Source of the DNA: Lentisphaeria bacterium
Lineage (GTDB): Bacteria > Verrucomicrobiota > Lentisphaeria > JABSQK01 > UBA12247
Length of the DNA: 15,783 bases
Reading direction: 5' to 3'
Assembly (NCBI GenBank): GCA_003477185.1
Contig: DMTJ01000027.1
Location: 1 to 15,783 of the forward strand
Under the pieces are notes generated by a model, which worked only from the letters and a program-made list of their open reading frames with translations, had not been told where the DNA came from and did no database searches. Shown piece by piece: positions 6,900 through 15,783 of the stretch. Position 1 is the stretch's first letter; each line of letters starts with the position of its first letter. Position numbers and translations under genes: made by a program.

Positions 6900-9755
6900 T
6901 CAGTCAGAGTCCTGATAGTGCACGAGTTCGACCCAGTGTCGGGCGGTTCGCTCACTTAAGTCGGCGATCTGATGGCGACAACTGAAGCCGCAGGCGACCA
7001 GTTCGGTATCCGCAGGACAGGCTTCCACTGCCGGGAGCAGGCGATCTGCAGCAATCTTCTTGGAGAGTTCGTAGTGCTCAGTCTCGTAGCCGAATGAGCC
7101 AGCCATTCCACAGCAGCCAGCTGCGATCTCCGCAACTTTCTTGCCGCTGCCTGCCAGCAAGGTCTTCATAGCCTGGGTGCCAAATAACGCCTTCTGATGG
7201 CAATGGCCGTGGATCAAGAGGTCGCTGTCTGCCTCAAACGAGCCCGATAACACGCCAGCTTCCCGCTGCGCAGCGAGAAACTGGTCGATCATCAGGATTC
7301 CTTTGCGCATCCGCTCGCCCAGTTCAACGTCATCGAGCAGGTCCGGGAGGTCGTCGACCAGTGCCGAGGCGCAGCTGGGCTCCAAGACGACCACGGGAAT
7401 GCCCTCGCGCAGAAAGCCATCAAGCTGCAACGCTGTTTCGGTTCCCAACGCCTTCGCCTCACGAAGAAAGCCGTGAGAAATCCGAGGGCGCTGACAACAG
7501 CCGACGTTGGCCAGCAGAACCTCATAGCCGCACTCGCGGAGAAGCCGAACGGCGGCGCGTCCGGTCTGGGGCTCGTGGAAGTTTGCATAGGTATCTGCGA
7601 ACAGCGCAACCTTGCCCCGCGTTCCTGGGTGGGGCTCGAACTCCTCTTCCAATGGCCGCGCGGCGTATTTTGGCGGCACCCGGCCGGGATGCATGCCGGT
7701 GATTCCGGCGGTCAGACCGCGGATTGCGCGGCTGCCCGCAAGCGCATTGACGATGGGTGCTTTCCAGCCTGCGACTGTGCGAGCCGAATCTGCGGAGTTC
7801 GCAATCAACCGGTCGCGGCGTGTGCTGCCATGCGCATCGTAGTACATCTGGCGGACCTCACTTTTGAGCCGGGCGAGGTCGACATTGCTAGGGCACTCTG
7901 CTTTACAGCCTTTGCAAGAGAGGCAGAGCGCCAGCGCTTCCTGGATGCGGGGGCCGCACAGCTGCTCCTTGCCCAGGCGCCCGGTCATGGCCAGACGCAT
8001 GGCGTTGGCCCGTCCGCGGGTCGAATGCTCTTCATCGCGAGTGGCCATGAAGCTGGGGCACATGGTGCCACTCTGGGTCTTACGGCAGGCGACGACCCCG
8101 GAACAAAGCTCGACTGCGGCGGCAAACCCGCCATCTTCCCGAAAATGAAAATGCGTGTCCGGAACGTCCGGGCGATAGGTCTCGCCGTAGCGCAGGTGCG
8201 CGTCGATCGGGCCGCATTCGATGATTTTTCCCGGATTCATCCGGTTCTCCGGATCGAACAGGTGCTTTACGTCAATAAAAGCCTGATAGAGCTGATCGCC
8301 GAAGAAGTCCTGGTTGTAGGGGCCGCGGACGCGGCCGTCGCCATGCTCTCCGCTCCAAGAGCCTTTGTAGTGCTTGACAAGTTCATAGGTCTGTTGTGAG
8401 ATCTGCTTGAAGTGTTCGATATCTTGCGAACTCCGCAAATCCAAGACTGGCCGCACGTGGATCACGCCGACGCTGGCGTGCCCATACATGCAGACAGGGA
8501 CATTGCGAGCATTGCAAAGCGCTTGGACCTTCTCGATGTATTCTGGAAGCACGGGAACGGGAATGGCTGCGTCCTCGATGAAGGCCAACGGCTTGCGATC
8601 CCCCTTCATTCCCAACAGCAGCCCAAGGCCAGCCTTGCGCACGGTCCAGATGGATGCCTGATCTTCAGCAGTTTCGCAAATGGGATAGTGATGGCCCAGC
8701 CCGGCCTCTTGCAGCGCCTCGATGGTCTGGCGCGCGCGGTTAAGCGCCTCCTCAGGTGTGCTCCCGTGATACTCAACGATCAGGAGCGCGGAAGGCTCGC
8801 CTTGGATCATGTGCAGGTGCGGACGGGTTTCGTGGTTGTCCCGCGCGAGCGAAAGCACGTAGCCGTCGAGCACTTCGACACAGGCAGGCTCGAATGCCAG
8901 AATGGGTTCCACGGCGCGAATCGCTTCCAGCAGATCGGCGAAATGGTAGACCCCGACACAAGTCTCGTTGGGCAATGGATCCAGCGAAACGGTGGCTTCC
9001 AGAATCACACCGAGGGTGCCTTCGCTGCCGCAAATCAACTTGGCGAGATTTACGCAGTTGCCATCGAGCAGCTCATCCAGATTATACCCACCGACGCGGC
9101 GCATCACCTTAGGGAAACGCGCGATGATCTCGTCACGTTGTGCTTCGATCAAGGCCTTCATGCCCGCGTATAGTTCGCCTTCGCGGCCTCCGGCAACGAC
9201 CTTGGCTGCCACGCCACCTGCGTCCTGCTCGGTAAACTCGACGATGGTCCCGTCGACCAGCAGCACTTTCAAGGCGACGACATGGTCGACGGTCTTGCCA
9301 TAGAGAATGCTGCGGGTCCCGGAGGAGTTATTGCCGATCATGCCGCCAAAATTAGCGCGGCTGGAGGTCGCCGGGTCTGGCCCGAAATGCAGACGATGCT
9401 CGAGCAGTTTTTCGTTCAGGACGTCACGAACCATGCCAGGCTGCACGCGCGCGCGCCGATCGCTGACATCCAACGCCACCAGCCGGTCCATGTACTTGGA
9501 GAAATCCAGAATCAAGGACGGGCCGCTGGCTTGCCCTGCAAGGCTGGTCCCGCCGCCTCGCGGCAGGATGGTGGCGCCATGGCTTGCGGAGATCGCAACC
9601 GCCTGCCGGACATCATTCTCGGCGCGTGGCACGACGACCACGCGCGGCATTTCTTCGTAGACGCTGGCGTCGGTGGCATACACGCCGAGACTGACGGTGT
9701 CCGAAAGGACATCGCCTTGAATCACACGCGTGAGCTCTTCGATCAGGTCTGCCAT
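6900..9755 (-). CDS. FAD-linked and Fe-S D-2-hydroxyacid dehydrogenase (YdiJ / D-lactate dehydrogenase-like)
   Basis: The 951-residue protein fuses a flavin dehydrogenase to an iron-sulfur electron-transfer module. The FAD-binding PCMH domain occupies about 33-260, with PRGGGTSLAGQ near 61, GGMIGNNSSGTRS near 135 and GSEGTLGVILE near 240. The FAD-oxidase C-terminal domain follows to about 520. Two cysteine clusters come next: CSGVVACRKTQSGTMCPS near 551-568 and CLSCKGCKAECP near 609-620. A CCG domain with GCCQRP (about 750), GHCHQK (about 849) and AGCCGMAG (about 878) closes the chain. The layout matches E. coli YdiJ and related D-lactate or D-2-hydroxyglutarate dehydrogenases, which pass electrons to a quinone or other carrier. 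Which acid it uses cannot be read from the sequence. No signal peptide or membrane helix is seen. The start is 60 bases after the apgM stop, so cotranscription with apgM is likely. Confidence 0.92.
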   Translation of the reverse strand: MADLIEELTRVIQGDVLSDTVSLGVYATDASVYEEMPRVVVVPRAENDVRQAVAISASHGATILPRGGGTSLAGQASGPSLILDFSKYMDRLVALDVSDRRARVQPGMVRDVLNEKLLEHRLHFGPDPATSSRANFGGMIGNNSSGTRSILYGKTVDHVVALKVLLVDGTIVEFTEQDAGGVAAKVVAGGREGELYAGMKALIEAQRDEIIARFPKVMRRVGGYNLDELLDGNCVNLAKLICGSEGTLGVILEATVSLDPLPNETCVGVYHFADLLEAIRAVEPILAFEPACVEVLDGYVLSLARDNHETRPHLHMIQGEPSALLIVEYHGSTPEEALNRARQTIEALQEAGLGHHYPICETAEDQASIWTVRKAGLGLLLGMKGDRKPLAFIEDAAIPVPVLPEYIEKVQALCNARNVPVCMYGHASVGVIHVRPVLDLRSSQDIEHFKQISQQTYELVKHYKGSWSGEHGDGRVRGPYNQDFFGDQLYQAFIDVKHLFDPENRMNPGKIIECGPIDAHLRYGETYRPDVPDTHFHFREDGGFAAAVELCSGVVACRKTQSGTMCPSFMATRDEEHSTRGRANAMRLAMTGRLGKEQLCGPRIQEALALCLSCKGCKAECPSNVDLARLKSEVRQMYYDAHGSTRRDRLIANSADSARTVAGWKAPIVNALAGSRAIRGLTAGITGMHPGRVPPKYAARPLEEEFEPHPGTRGKVALFADTYANFHEPQTGRAAVRLLRECGYEVLLANVGCCQRPRISHGFLREAKALGTETALQLDGFLREGIPVVVLEPSCASALVDDLPDLLDDVELGERMRKGILMIDQFLAAQREAGVLSGSFEADSDLLIHGHCHQKALFGTQAMKTLLAGSGKKVAEIAAGCCGMAGSFGYETEHYELSKKIAADRLLPAVEACPADTELVACGFSCRHQIADLSERTARHWVELVHYQDSD

Positions 9756-9815
9756 GTCAGCACTCTGCCTGCAATCGCTGCGCTGTCACCGTGTTCCTGA
9801 TCCGCCAGTGTGGGA

Positions 9816-11030
9816 TCAGTCGGCGACCGTTCCGCGAACGGCGAGCTTCATCAGTTCGTCGCCTTTCATCAGGCCAAGTGATCCATTCGGTGCGTCGATC
9901 TCGCTGTAGAAGGTACACCCGTCAGAGCTAATGCCGGGGCCAGAGATGGAGACTGGCACGGGATCGCGCGTGTGGATGCGCTGATGAACCGGGACTGGGT
10001 GATCGGGGAGGATCAGGTAGGTGATGTCCTGGCCTTCGAGCTGCTCCATGACGCGCCCCATCAAGCGCCGGTCGATATCCTCAATGGCCTGAAGCTTGAG
10101 TTTGAGGTCGCCCATGTGACCGCATTCGTCGATAGCCTCGACATGCAGATAGACGAAGTCGTGCGTGCGCAGGGCATCCACGGCGGCGTCTGCCTTTCCT
10201 TCATAGTTCGTATCGACAAAGCCGGTGGCTCCTTCGACCCGAATGATGTCCATGCCCGCACAGCGCCCTAAGCCGAAGATTACATCGACCGCGCTGATGA
10301 CGGCACCGCTAGCGCCGTACTTCTGCTTAAACGGGGTCATGCGCGGACGCTTTCCCGGGCTCCAAGGCCAGATCATATTCGCAGGTTCTTTGCGGGCGGC
10401 ATTGATCGGGTGCTCTTCCAGAAACGCGCGGGACCGCGCCTGCAGCCGGTTCACGAAATCAGCGGTATGGCGGGCTTCTTTAGAGTCATCTGCGGGCTTG
10501 ATCAACAAGTCAGGGATGTGCATACCTTGGGATGCATCGGGCTTCTCGTAGGTCACACGATCACAGAATTGTGAGCCGTGCAGGATCAGCAGATTTCGGT
10601 AGCTGACGCCTGGGAAGAACGATAGCTCCTGGGAATTGAAGGCCTCTGCCAAGTCGTGCATGATTTGCTCGGCATCATCGTGCTCAATATGGCCACCGCT
10701 GTAATCCACTAATGTGTCGCCGTCTGCATAGATCAGGTTACAACGAAAGGCGACATCATCAGGCGCTAGATCAATTTCTTGGCTCATGGCCTCGAGCGGG
10801 CCGCGGCCGCAGTAGAACTTCGCGAGGTCATAGCCCAGCACAGACATGTTCGCGACATCCGACGAGGTAGGAAATCCTGCAGGCAGGGTCAGAAACGTGC
10901 CGCTGGCTCCATCCCGTGCAATCCGGTCCATGTTGGGGGTGTGAGCGTGCTGCACGGGGGTTTTTCCACCCAGTTCCGGCAGAGCATCGTCGGCCATGCC
11001 ATCGGCGAGAAACAATATCGTCTTTCCCAT
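9816..11030 (-). CDS. apgM: Cofactor-independent phosphoglycerate mutase, archaeal type
   Basis: The 404-residue protein belongs to the alkaline-phosphatase superfamily branch that interconverts 3- and 2-phosphoglycerate in glycolysis and gluconeogenesis without 2,3-bisphosphoglycerate. Visible marks are the metal Asp10 in FLADGMAD, GGKTPVQHAHTPNMDRIA, the phosphorylated Ser57 in FPTSSDVANMSVLGYD, and LHVEAIDECGHMGD. The C-terminal metal-binding region LILPDHPVPV is followed by HTRDPVPVSI. Relatives were once labelled proposed homoserine kinases; the phosphoglycerate mutase assignment is the better supported one for this family. ATG 11030 has only a modest purine-rich stretch upstream. It is the first gene of the minus-strand metabolic block and diverges from fusA. 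Confidence 0.92.
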   Translation of the reverse strand: MGKTILFLADGMADDALPELGGKTPVQHAHTPNMDRIARDGASGTFLTLPAGFPTSSDVANMSVLGYDLAKFYCGRGPLEAMSQEIDLAPDDVAFRCNLIYADGDTLVDYSGGHIEHDDAEQIMHDLAEAFNSQELSFFPGVSYRNLLILHGSQFCDRVTYEKPDASQGMHIPDLLIKPADDSKEARHTADFVNRLQARSRAFLEEHPINAARKEPANMIWPWSPGKRPRMTPFKQKYGASGAVISAVDVIFGLGRCAGMDIIRVEGATGFVDTNYEGKADAAVDALRTHDFVYLHVEAIDECGHMGDLKLKLQAIEDIDRRLMGRVMEQLEGQDITYLILPDHPVPVHQRIHTRDPVPVSISGPGISSDGCTFYSEIDAPNGSLGLMKGDELMKLAVRGTVAD

Positions 11031-11074
11031 GGGTCTCTGTGTTGTCCTGATCGCTAGTTCTGTGTTGCGCGTGC

Positions 11075-11080
11075 ACTATA
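11075..11080 (-). promoter_or_regulatory. Candidate -10 box for apgM
   Basis: On the minus strand TATAGT matches the sigma-70 -10 consensus in five of six bases and lies 45 bases before the apgM ATG, giving a leader of about 35-40 bases. No good -35 hexamer is present at 16-18 bases upstream, where the sequence is very GC-rich, so activator dependence or another sigma factor is possible. Confidence 0.4.
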
Positions 11081-11170
11081 CACCCGTCCCGCGCGCACGC
11101 CCCGCCGCTGCGCACCGGTTTCGAGGGCTGATGGGCCATCTATGAGCTCCGCCCCGCCCCGACTCGGAGG

Positions 11171-11201
11171 TTGACAGAATCGCGGAACTCCGGAATGTAC
11201 C
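11171..11201 (+). promoter_or_regulatory. Candidate promoter for fusA (perfect -35, poor -10)
   Basis: A perfect TTGACA lies at 11171-11176 in the apgM-fusA spacer. The only -10-like hexamers at usable spacing are weak (AATGTA at 11194-11199, or TGTACC at 11196-11201). If used, transcription would start near 11207, leaving a leader of about 70 bases before the fusA ATG. Confidence 0.33.
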
Positions 11202-11279
11202 GCCCTTTTCGCGCACGCTGGTTTTCTTAGTTGAGAACGAGCGTGCCTAGAACACGACGTGTTTCAGCAGGGGTAGCCC

Positions 11280-13382
11280 ATGTCTTCCAGACCTTTTGAC
11301 AATGTACGCAATATCGGAATTAGCGCGCATATCGACTCCGGTAAAACCACACTTACCGAACGCATTCTTTATTATACCGGCCGCATCCATGAGATTCACG
11401 AAGTGCGCGGCAAAGACGGTGTCGGCGCAACGATGGATCATATGGACCTCGAGCGTGAGAAAGGTATCACGATCTGCTCTGCATGTACACGTGCGGAATG
11501 GAAGGATACCACGATTAACATCATCGACACCCCGGGACATGTGGACTTTACGATCGAAGTCGAACGCTCCCTGCGTGTGCTCGACGGCGCGATCTTGGTG
11601 CTCTGCTCTGTCAGTGGCGTGCAGTCACAGACAATCACCGTCGACCGCCAAATGCGGCGCTATAATGTCCCGCGCATCGCTTTCGTGAATAAACTGGACC
11701 GTTCCGGCGCAGATCCGTTTCGGGTGGTTCGCCAGCTAAAAGAAATGCTGCGGACAAACGCAGTGGCCATGCAGGTGCCGATTGGCGTCGAAGATGCCCA
11801 CAAGGGGATCATCGATCTGGTCGAGATGAAAGCCTTTGAGTTCGAAGGCGAGAAAGGCGAGAACGTCATTGAGGTCGCCATTCCCGAGAATCTCGCAGAC
11901 ACGGTCGAAGAACGTCGCGAGATGCTTCTCGATGCCTGCTCCGACTTCAGCGATGAAATCATGGAGCTGCATCTCGAAGGCGCAGACGTCCCAGCCGAGC
12001 TGATCTACGCGGCCGTTCGCAAGGCGACACTGGCTCAGGAGATGACACCAGTGTTCATGGGCTCTGCCTACAAGAACGTGGGTGTACAGACGCTGCTGGA
12101 TGCTGTGACTGCTTATCTGCCGAATCCTTACGATGTTCCGAATGTCGCGCTGGACTTGGAGAACGACGAAGCGCCCGTGACCCTGGAATCCGACGCCAGC
12201 CTGCCGCTGGTCTCCTACGTGTTCAAGCTCGAAGACGGCCAGTACGGCCAGCTGAACTACATGCGCGTCTATCAAGGTAGTCTGAGTAAGGGCTCGCAGA
12301 TCTACAATCAGTCCAATGGACGTAAGTACAACGTGGGCCGCTTGATCCGCATGCACTCGAACAAGACGGAAGATATCGACGAAGCACATGCAGGTGATAT
12401 CGTCGCTTTGTTTGGGATCGACTGTGCGACAGGCACCACGTTTACCGACGGTACGCTCAGCTACAACATGACGTCGATGCACGTGCCGAACCCAGTGATC
12501 GACATGACCATTGCTCCAGTCGACCAGAAGTCGCAGAAGAACCTGTCCAAGGGCCTGAACCGCTTCATGAAGGAAGACCCGACCTTTCGCGTCGCCTTCG
12601 ATGACGAGTCAGGCGAAACGGTCATCTCCGGCATGGGTGAGCTTCATCTTGAAGTGTACGTGGAACGCCTCAAGCGCGAGTATGAGGCGGAAGTAACGAC
12701 TGGTGCACCGCAAGTTGCCTATCGTGAAACCATCATCAACAAGGCAGCCTTCGACTACACGCACAAAAAGCAGACTGGTGGTTCCGGCCAGTACGCTCGT
12801 GTCTCGGGCTCGATGGAACCGCAGACAGACGAAGAAATCGAAGAAAACTACGTCTTCGAAGACAACGTCAAGGGCGGTAACATTCCGCGCGAGTACATCC
12901 CAAGTGTAGACAAGGGGTTCCAAGGCTGCATGGGCGAAGGTACGCTCATCGGCTTCCCGATCGTAAATGTCAAGATGGTGCTGAACGACGGTGCCTTCCA
13001 TGCCGTTGACTCCAGTGACATGGCCTTTCAAAGCGCAGCACGTGGTGCATTCCGCGAAGCGTATGAGAGGGCTGGGCCGACCATCCTTGAGCCGCTGATG
13101 GCTGTTGAGATCGAAACCCCGACTGAGTTCCAAGGTTCCGTGATTGGTAACCTCAGCTCACGCCGCGGCATGATCACGCAGACCAGCGAACGCGAATCCG
13201 ATTCGATCGTCGAGGCAGATGTTCCGCTGTCCGAGATGTTCGGCTACGTCGGTGACCTGCGCAGCCTGACTCAGGGCAAAGCGCAGTTCACGATGGAGTT
13301 CAAGCGCTACGCGCCGGTTACTTCTGACTTGAAGGCCACGATCATGAAGCAATTCGCTGATCGTACACGCAGACTTTCCTGA
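11280..13382 (+). CDS. fusA: Translation elongation factor G, spdEFG1 / mitochondrial-EFG1 type
   Basis: The 700-residue GTPase moves tRNA and mRNA through the ribosome after peptide transfer. The G-domain motifs are intact: AHIDSGKTT (16-24), switch I ending EREKGITI (58-65), DTPGH (83-87), NKLD (137-140) and GSAYKN near 261. Domains II-V follow, with [14 protein letters not shown] in domain III and GGSGQYARV and [15 protein letters not shown] in domain IV. The P-loop Ser20 (Ala in ordinary bacterial EF-G), [19 protein letters not shown], and [15 protein letters not shown] agree closely with human mitochondrial EFG1 rather than with E. coli FusA. This points to the spdEFG1 subfamily, whose known bearers carry a second paralogue, spdEFG2, for ribosome recycling. 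ATG 11280 has AGGGG about 7 bases upstream. The gene is not beside rpsL, rpsG or tuf here, and a strong terminator follows. Confidence 0.96.
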   Translation: MSSRPFDNVRNIGISAHIDSGKTTLTERILYYTGRIHEIHEVRGKDGVGATMDHMDLEREKGITICSACTRAEWKDTTINIIDTPGHVDFTIEVERSLRVLDGAILVLCSVSGVQSQTITVDRQMRRYNVPRIAFVNKLDRSGADPFRVVRQLKEMLRTNAVAMQVPIGVEDAHKGIIDLVEMKAFEFEGEKGENVIEVAIPENLADTVEERREMLLDACSDFSDEIMELHLEGADVPAELIYAAVRKATLAQEMTPVFMGSAYKNVGVQTLLDAVTAYLPNPYDVPNVALDLENDEAPVTLESDASLPLVSYVFKLEDGQYGQLNYMRVYQGSLSKGSQIYNQSNGRKYNVGRLIRMHSNKTEDIDEAHAGDIVALFGIDCATGTTFTDGTLSYNMTSMHVPNPVIDMTIAPVDQKSQKNLSKGLNRFMKEDPTFRVAFDDESGETVISGMGELHLEVYVERLKREYEAEVTTGAPQVAYRETIINKAAFDYTHKKQTGGSGQYARVSGSMEPQTDEEIEENYVFEDNVKGGNIPREYIPSVDKGFQGCMGEGTLIGFPIVNVKMVLNDGAFHAVDSSDMAFQSAARGAFREAYERAGPTILEPLMAVEIETPTEFQGSVIGNLSSRRGMITQTSERESDSIVEADVPLSEMFGYVGDLRSLTQGKAQFTMEFKRYAPVTSDLKATIMKQFADRTRRLS

Positions 13383-13405
13383 GCGAAAGCCTAGGTATAA
13401 GGAGA

Positions 13406-13460
13406 GGCGCGAGCACCCACCACCCGGACAGTGGCGGGGGCTCGCGCCTTTTTGTTTTTT
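13406..13460 (+). terminator. Strong rho-independent terminator after fusA
   Basis: GGCGCGAGC (13406-13414) pairs perfectly with GCTCGCGCC (13440-13448). An inner CCC/GGG and CCAC/GTGG stem closes a loop of about 7 bases. The run TTTTTGTTTTTT (13449-13460) follows directly. It starts 24 bases after the fusA stop and ends only 38 bases before the sucC start. Confidence 0.9.
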
Positions 13461-13498
13461 CAAACTGATAACGACATCATCTCAACAGAGGAAACACC

Positions 13499-14674
13499 GT
13501 GAAGATTCACGAGTATCAAGCAAAAGAACTACTGATCGCGAATGGGATCCCCGCGCAGACTGGCGTGGTGGTCGACGACCCGGCACAGATCAATGAAGCC
13601 ATCGATCGCGTGCGCAGCGAGTACAACACCGAGGCCGTGGTCATCAAGGCTCAGATCCACGCCGGTGGTCGCGGCAAAGGCGGCGGCGTAAAGTTCTGCC
13701 CCACAGTCGAAGGTGCCCGGGAGGAAGCAAATCGCATTCTTGGCATGCAGCTGGTCACCCCCCAGACCGGTCCCGCTGGCCAGAAGGTTCGCAAGATCCT
13801 AGTCGCCGAAGCCCTGGACATTGCCAGTGAGTACTACCTCGCCTTCACACTGGACCGCAGCTGCGGACAGATCGTGATCATCGTCTCGACCGAAGGCGGC
13901 ATGGACATCGAGGAAGTCGCTCACAGCACTCCCGAGAAGATCCGTAAGATTTGGGTAGACCCCACCTACGGCATTCAGCCCTTTCAGTGCCGCGAAGTCG
14001 GCTATGCCCTGGAATTGACTGGCCAGGCCTTCAAGGAAACCTGCAAGATTGTCGCTGGCCTCTACCAGACCTTTGTGTCGACCGACGCATCGCTCATGGA
14101 AATCAATCCGCTGGTCTTGACCGATGACGGTCACATCAACGCGCTGGATGCCAAGTTTGATTTCGACGACAGCGCGCTGTACCGCCAGAAGGCGATTGCC
14201 GCGATGCGCGACACGGCCGAAGAAGACCCGACAGAGGTGGAAGCCTCCAAGTCCAACCTGAACTACATCAAGCTCGATGGTAGCGTCGGCTGCATGGTGA
14301 ACGGTGCGGGACTGGCAATGGGCACGATGGACATCATCAAGTTGAAGGGCGGCGACCCGGCTAACTTTTTGGATGTCGGTGGTGCTGCGAACGTGGAAAC
14401 CGTCAAAAATGGCTTCCGCATTATCCTTTCCGATCCGGCCGTAAAAGCGGTGCTGGTGAATGTATTCGGCGGCATCGTCCGCTGTGATCGCATCGCCAAT
14501 GGAATCATTGCTGCAGTGCGCGAGTTGGACTTGAAGGTCCCTGTGGTGGTCCGTCTGGCGGGCACCAACGCGGAAGAAGCACGCAAGATTCTCGACGAAT
14601 CCGGTGTGGCCATCGAGCCAGCCGACTCACTGGACGAAGCAGCGACCAAAGTTGTCGCCGCTGCGTCCCGCTAA
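13499..14674 (+). CDS. sucC: Succinyl-CoA synthetase (succinate-CoA ligase) beta subunit
   Basis: The 391-residue protein is the nucleotide- and succinate-binding subunit of the TCA-cycle enzyme that converts succinyl-CoA to succinate with ATP or GTP formation. The ATP-grasp fold spans about 1-240: [11 protein letters not shown] at the N-terminus, [19 protein letters not shown] near 47-65, and MEINPLVLT near 200. The CoA-ligase domain follows, with [30 protein letters not shown] and [11 protein letters not shown]. The length is close to the usual 388. The start is GTG 13499, preceded by AGAGGA at ideal spacing. The stop is 22 bases before sucD. Because the fusA terminator ends 38 bases upstream, transcription must come either from read-through or from a promoter overlapping the T-run; TTGTTT 13452-13457 and CATCAT 13475-13480, 17 bases apart, are a weak candidate. 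Confidence 0.97.
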   Translation: MKIHEYQAKELLIANGIPAQTGVVVDDPAQINEAIDRVRSEYNTEAVVIKAQIHAGGRGKGGGVKFCPTVEGAREEANRILGMQLVTPQTGPAGQKVRKILVAEALDIASEYYLAFTLDRSCGQIVIIVSTEGGMDIEEVAHSTPEKIRKIWVDPTYGIQPFQCREVGYALELTGQAFKETCKIVAGLYQTFVSTDASLMEINPLVLTDDGHINALDAKFDFDDSALYRQKAIAAMRDTAEEDPTEVEASKSNLNYIKLDGSVGCMVNGAGLAMGTMDIIKLKGGDPANFLDVGGAANVETVKNGFRIILSDPAVKAVLVNVFGGIVRCDRIANGIIAAVRELDLKVPVVVRLAGTNAEEARKILDESGVAIEPADSLDEAATKVVAAASR

Positions 14675-14696
14675 TCCACGTACGAGGAACATACAA

Positions 14697-15572
14697 ATGG
14701 CAATTCTACTAGACGCATCCTCGCGTATCATCGTTCAGGGCATCACTGGTGCGGAAGGCACCTTTCATGGGAACCAATGTCACGAGTACGGCGGCAACGT
14801 CGTCGGCGGCGTTACCCCAGGCAAGGGTGGTCGGACCGCACTCGACAGCAATGTTCCGGTATTCAACAGCTGCGCCCAAGCGCGCGACGCAACTGGCGCA
14901 AACGTCAGCTTAATCTTCGTCCCCGCCCCATTCGCGGCAGATGCCGTGATGGAAGCAGCGGCTGCGGGGATCGAGCTGATCGTCTGCATCACCGAAGGAA
15001 TTCCCGTGGCTGACATGGCCATCGCCGCTCCGTTCGTTCGCGCTCGTGGTGCGCGGCTGATTGGCCCAAATTGTCCCGGCCTACTCACCCCTGGCCAGGC
15101 CAAGTGTGGGATCATGCCAGGGCACATCGCTAAGAAAGGTCGCGTCGGCGTCATCTCCAAGTCCGGCACCCTGACCTATGAGGCTGTCCATCAGCTTTGC
15201 TGCGAAGGCTACGGGCAGTCCACTTGCATTGGAATTGGCGGTGATCCCATCATCGGGACCACCATGATCGAACTGCTGGACATGTTCGACCAAGATCCCG
15301 ATACCGACGCTGTCGTCATGATTGGCGAGATCGGTGGCCAGATGGAAATCGAAGCAGCGCAACATGTGCGAGACAGCATCGACACCCCGGTGATCGGTTT
15401 CATCGCCGGCCGCACTGCCCCTGCCGGACGGCGCATGGGCCATGCTGGCGCCATCGTTTCCGGTGCGGATGAATCCGCAGCGGCAAAGATGCAGATCATG
15501 CGCGAGTGTGGCATCTCGGTCGCGGAGTCGCCCGCTGACATCGGCTCGACCGTCAAGTCCGTTCTGGGCTGA
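14697..15572 (+). CDS. sucD: Succinyl-CoA synthetase alpha subunit
   Basis: The 291-residue protein carries the CoA-binding Rossmann domain and the phosphohistidine of the enzyme. CoA-binding marks are [12 protein letters not shown] (13-24), [10 protein letters not shown] (36-45) and the [11 protein letters not shown] segment (123-133). The ligase domain has [13 protein letters not shown] (151-163), [10 protein letters not shown] and the active-site His249 in [13 protein letters not shown] 14697 is preferred over longer in-frame starts inside sucC: it matches the usual family N-terminus and has GAGGA about 8 bases upstream. It forms an operon with sucC, the two subunits building an alpha-beta or (alpha-beta)2 enzyme in the cytoplasm. 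No alpha-ketoglutarate dehydrogenase genes lie next to the pair. Confidence 0.97.
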   Translation: MAILLDASSRIIVQGITGAEGTFHGNQCHEYGGNVVGGVTPGKGGRTALDSNVPVFNSCAQARDATGANVSLIFVPAPFAADAVMEAAAAGIELIVCITEGIPVADMAIAAPFVRARGARLIGPNCPGLLTPGQAKCGIMPGHIAKKGRVGVISKSGTLTYEAVHQLCCEGYGQSTCIGIGGDPIIGTTMIELLDMFDQDPDTDAVVMIGEIGGQMEIEAAQHVRDSIDTPVIGFIAGRTAPAGRRMGHAGAIVSGADESAAAKMQIMRECGISVAESPADIGSTVKSVLG

Positions 15573-15584
15573 CTCGCCGATCGG

Positions 15585-15618
15585 CCGCACGTTCTCGACT
15601 CTGCTCGAGGACGTGCGG
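15585..15618 (+). terminator. Hairpin after sucD, probable terminator with weak T-run
   Basis: CCGCACGT (15585-15592) pairs with ACGTGCGG (15611-15618). After one mismatch, CTCGA (15594-15598) pairs with TCGAG (15605-15609) around a six-base loop. Only TTT follows directly, with TTTT some 13 bases later, so termination may be partial. It lies 12 bases after the sucD stop, in the gap between convergent genes. Confidence 0.6.
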
Positions 15619-15654
15619 TTTGACTGCGTGCTATTTTGGCTATGGAGACGCCCT

Positions 15655-15783
15655 TCAGTGCTCTGACTGTTCCGAGAAGTCGCCCTCGCCTTCCATAAAG
15701 TCCTCGGAAGGGCGCAGTTTTTTGCCGAATGCTGTTTGATACGCGAGCAGCGTATCGCGGGCTCGGCTGTCCTGAAGTTGCTT
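15655..15783 (-). CDS. C-terminus of an unidentified minus-strand gene (5' part outside window)
   Basis: The minus frame entering from the right edge is open for 42 codons and ends at TGA 15657-15655. The residues are polar and mostly acidic at the end (SEDFMEGEGDFSEQSEH), preceded by TLLAYQTAFGKKLRP. I do not recognise a family. The gene would converge on sucD, 82 bases away. It could be a chance open frame, but its composition and its position before an intergenic hairpin fit a real soluble-protein C-terminus. Confidence 0.55.
   Translation of the reverse strand, partial: KQLQDSRARDTLLAYQTAFGKKLRPSEDFMEGEGDFSEQSEH

Noticed and set aside
7473..8399. Plus-strand open frame of 308 codons
   Set aside because: It is antisense to the Fe-S part of the hydroxyacid dehydrogenase, whose cysteine motifs are clear on the minus strand. 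It is a GC-rich shadow frame.
11736..12482. Minus-strand open frame of 248 codons inside fusA
   Set aside because: It is antisense to a fully conserved EF-G and shows no domain of its own.

Overview
The window looks like a chromosome segment of a bacterium from the Planctomycetes-Verrucomicrobia-Chlamydiae (PVC) group. Verrucomicrobiota or a close relative is my best guess, at moderate confidence. The pointers are a Hanks-type kinase with a zinc-ribbon N-terminus, remnants of DUF1549 and DUF3179 families (abundant in planctomycetes and verrucomicrobia), an archaeal-type cofactor-independent phosphoglycerate mutase, and an EF-G of the mitochondrial-EFG1/spdEFG1 type. The window is moderately GC-rich. 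No rRNA, tRNA, CRISPR array, insertion sequence or phage gene was found.

Left part (1-2655). A minus-strand gene runs off the left edge. It encodes a secreted esterase-like protein with two consecutive copies of the same alpha/beta-hydrolase domain. Next come about 540 bases in which I see no reliable gene, then a decayed DUF1549 gene with six in-frame stop codons and no frameshift.

Signalling block (2656-5896, minus). Three tightly packed genes read in the order serine/threonine kinase with N-terminal zinc ribbon and long disordered tail, unknown protein with N-terminal zinc ribbon, then VTT/DedA-type membrane protein. The first two overlap by 8 bases and the last two are 3 bases apart. This is the best candidate here for an undescribed functional unit.

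Metabolic block (6037-11030, minus). It reads apgM (phosphoglycerate mutase), a large FAD/Fe-S D-2-hydroxyacid dehydrogenase, a short DUF3179-like gene and gloA (glyoxalase I). GloA removes methylglyoxal, the pathway ends in D-lactate, and the flavoprotein is of a type that oxidises D-lactate-like acids, so the grouping makes metabolic sense.

Right part (11280-15572, plus). fusA lies outside any ribosomal-protein operon and is followed by a strong intrinsic terminator, then sucC and sucD (succinyl-CoA synthetase beta and alpha). fusA and apgM diverge from a shared 249-base spacer. The last 129 bases hold the C-terminus of an unidentified minus-strand gene convergent with sucD.
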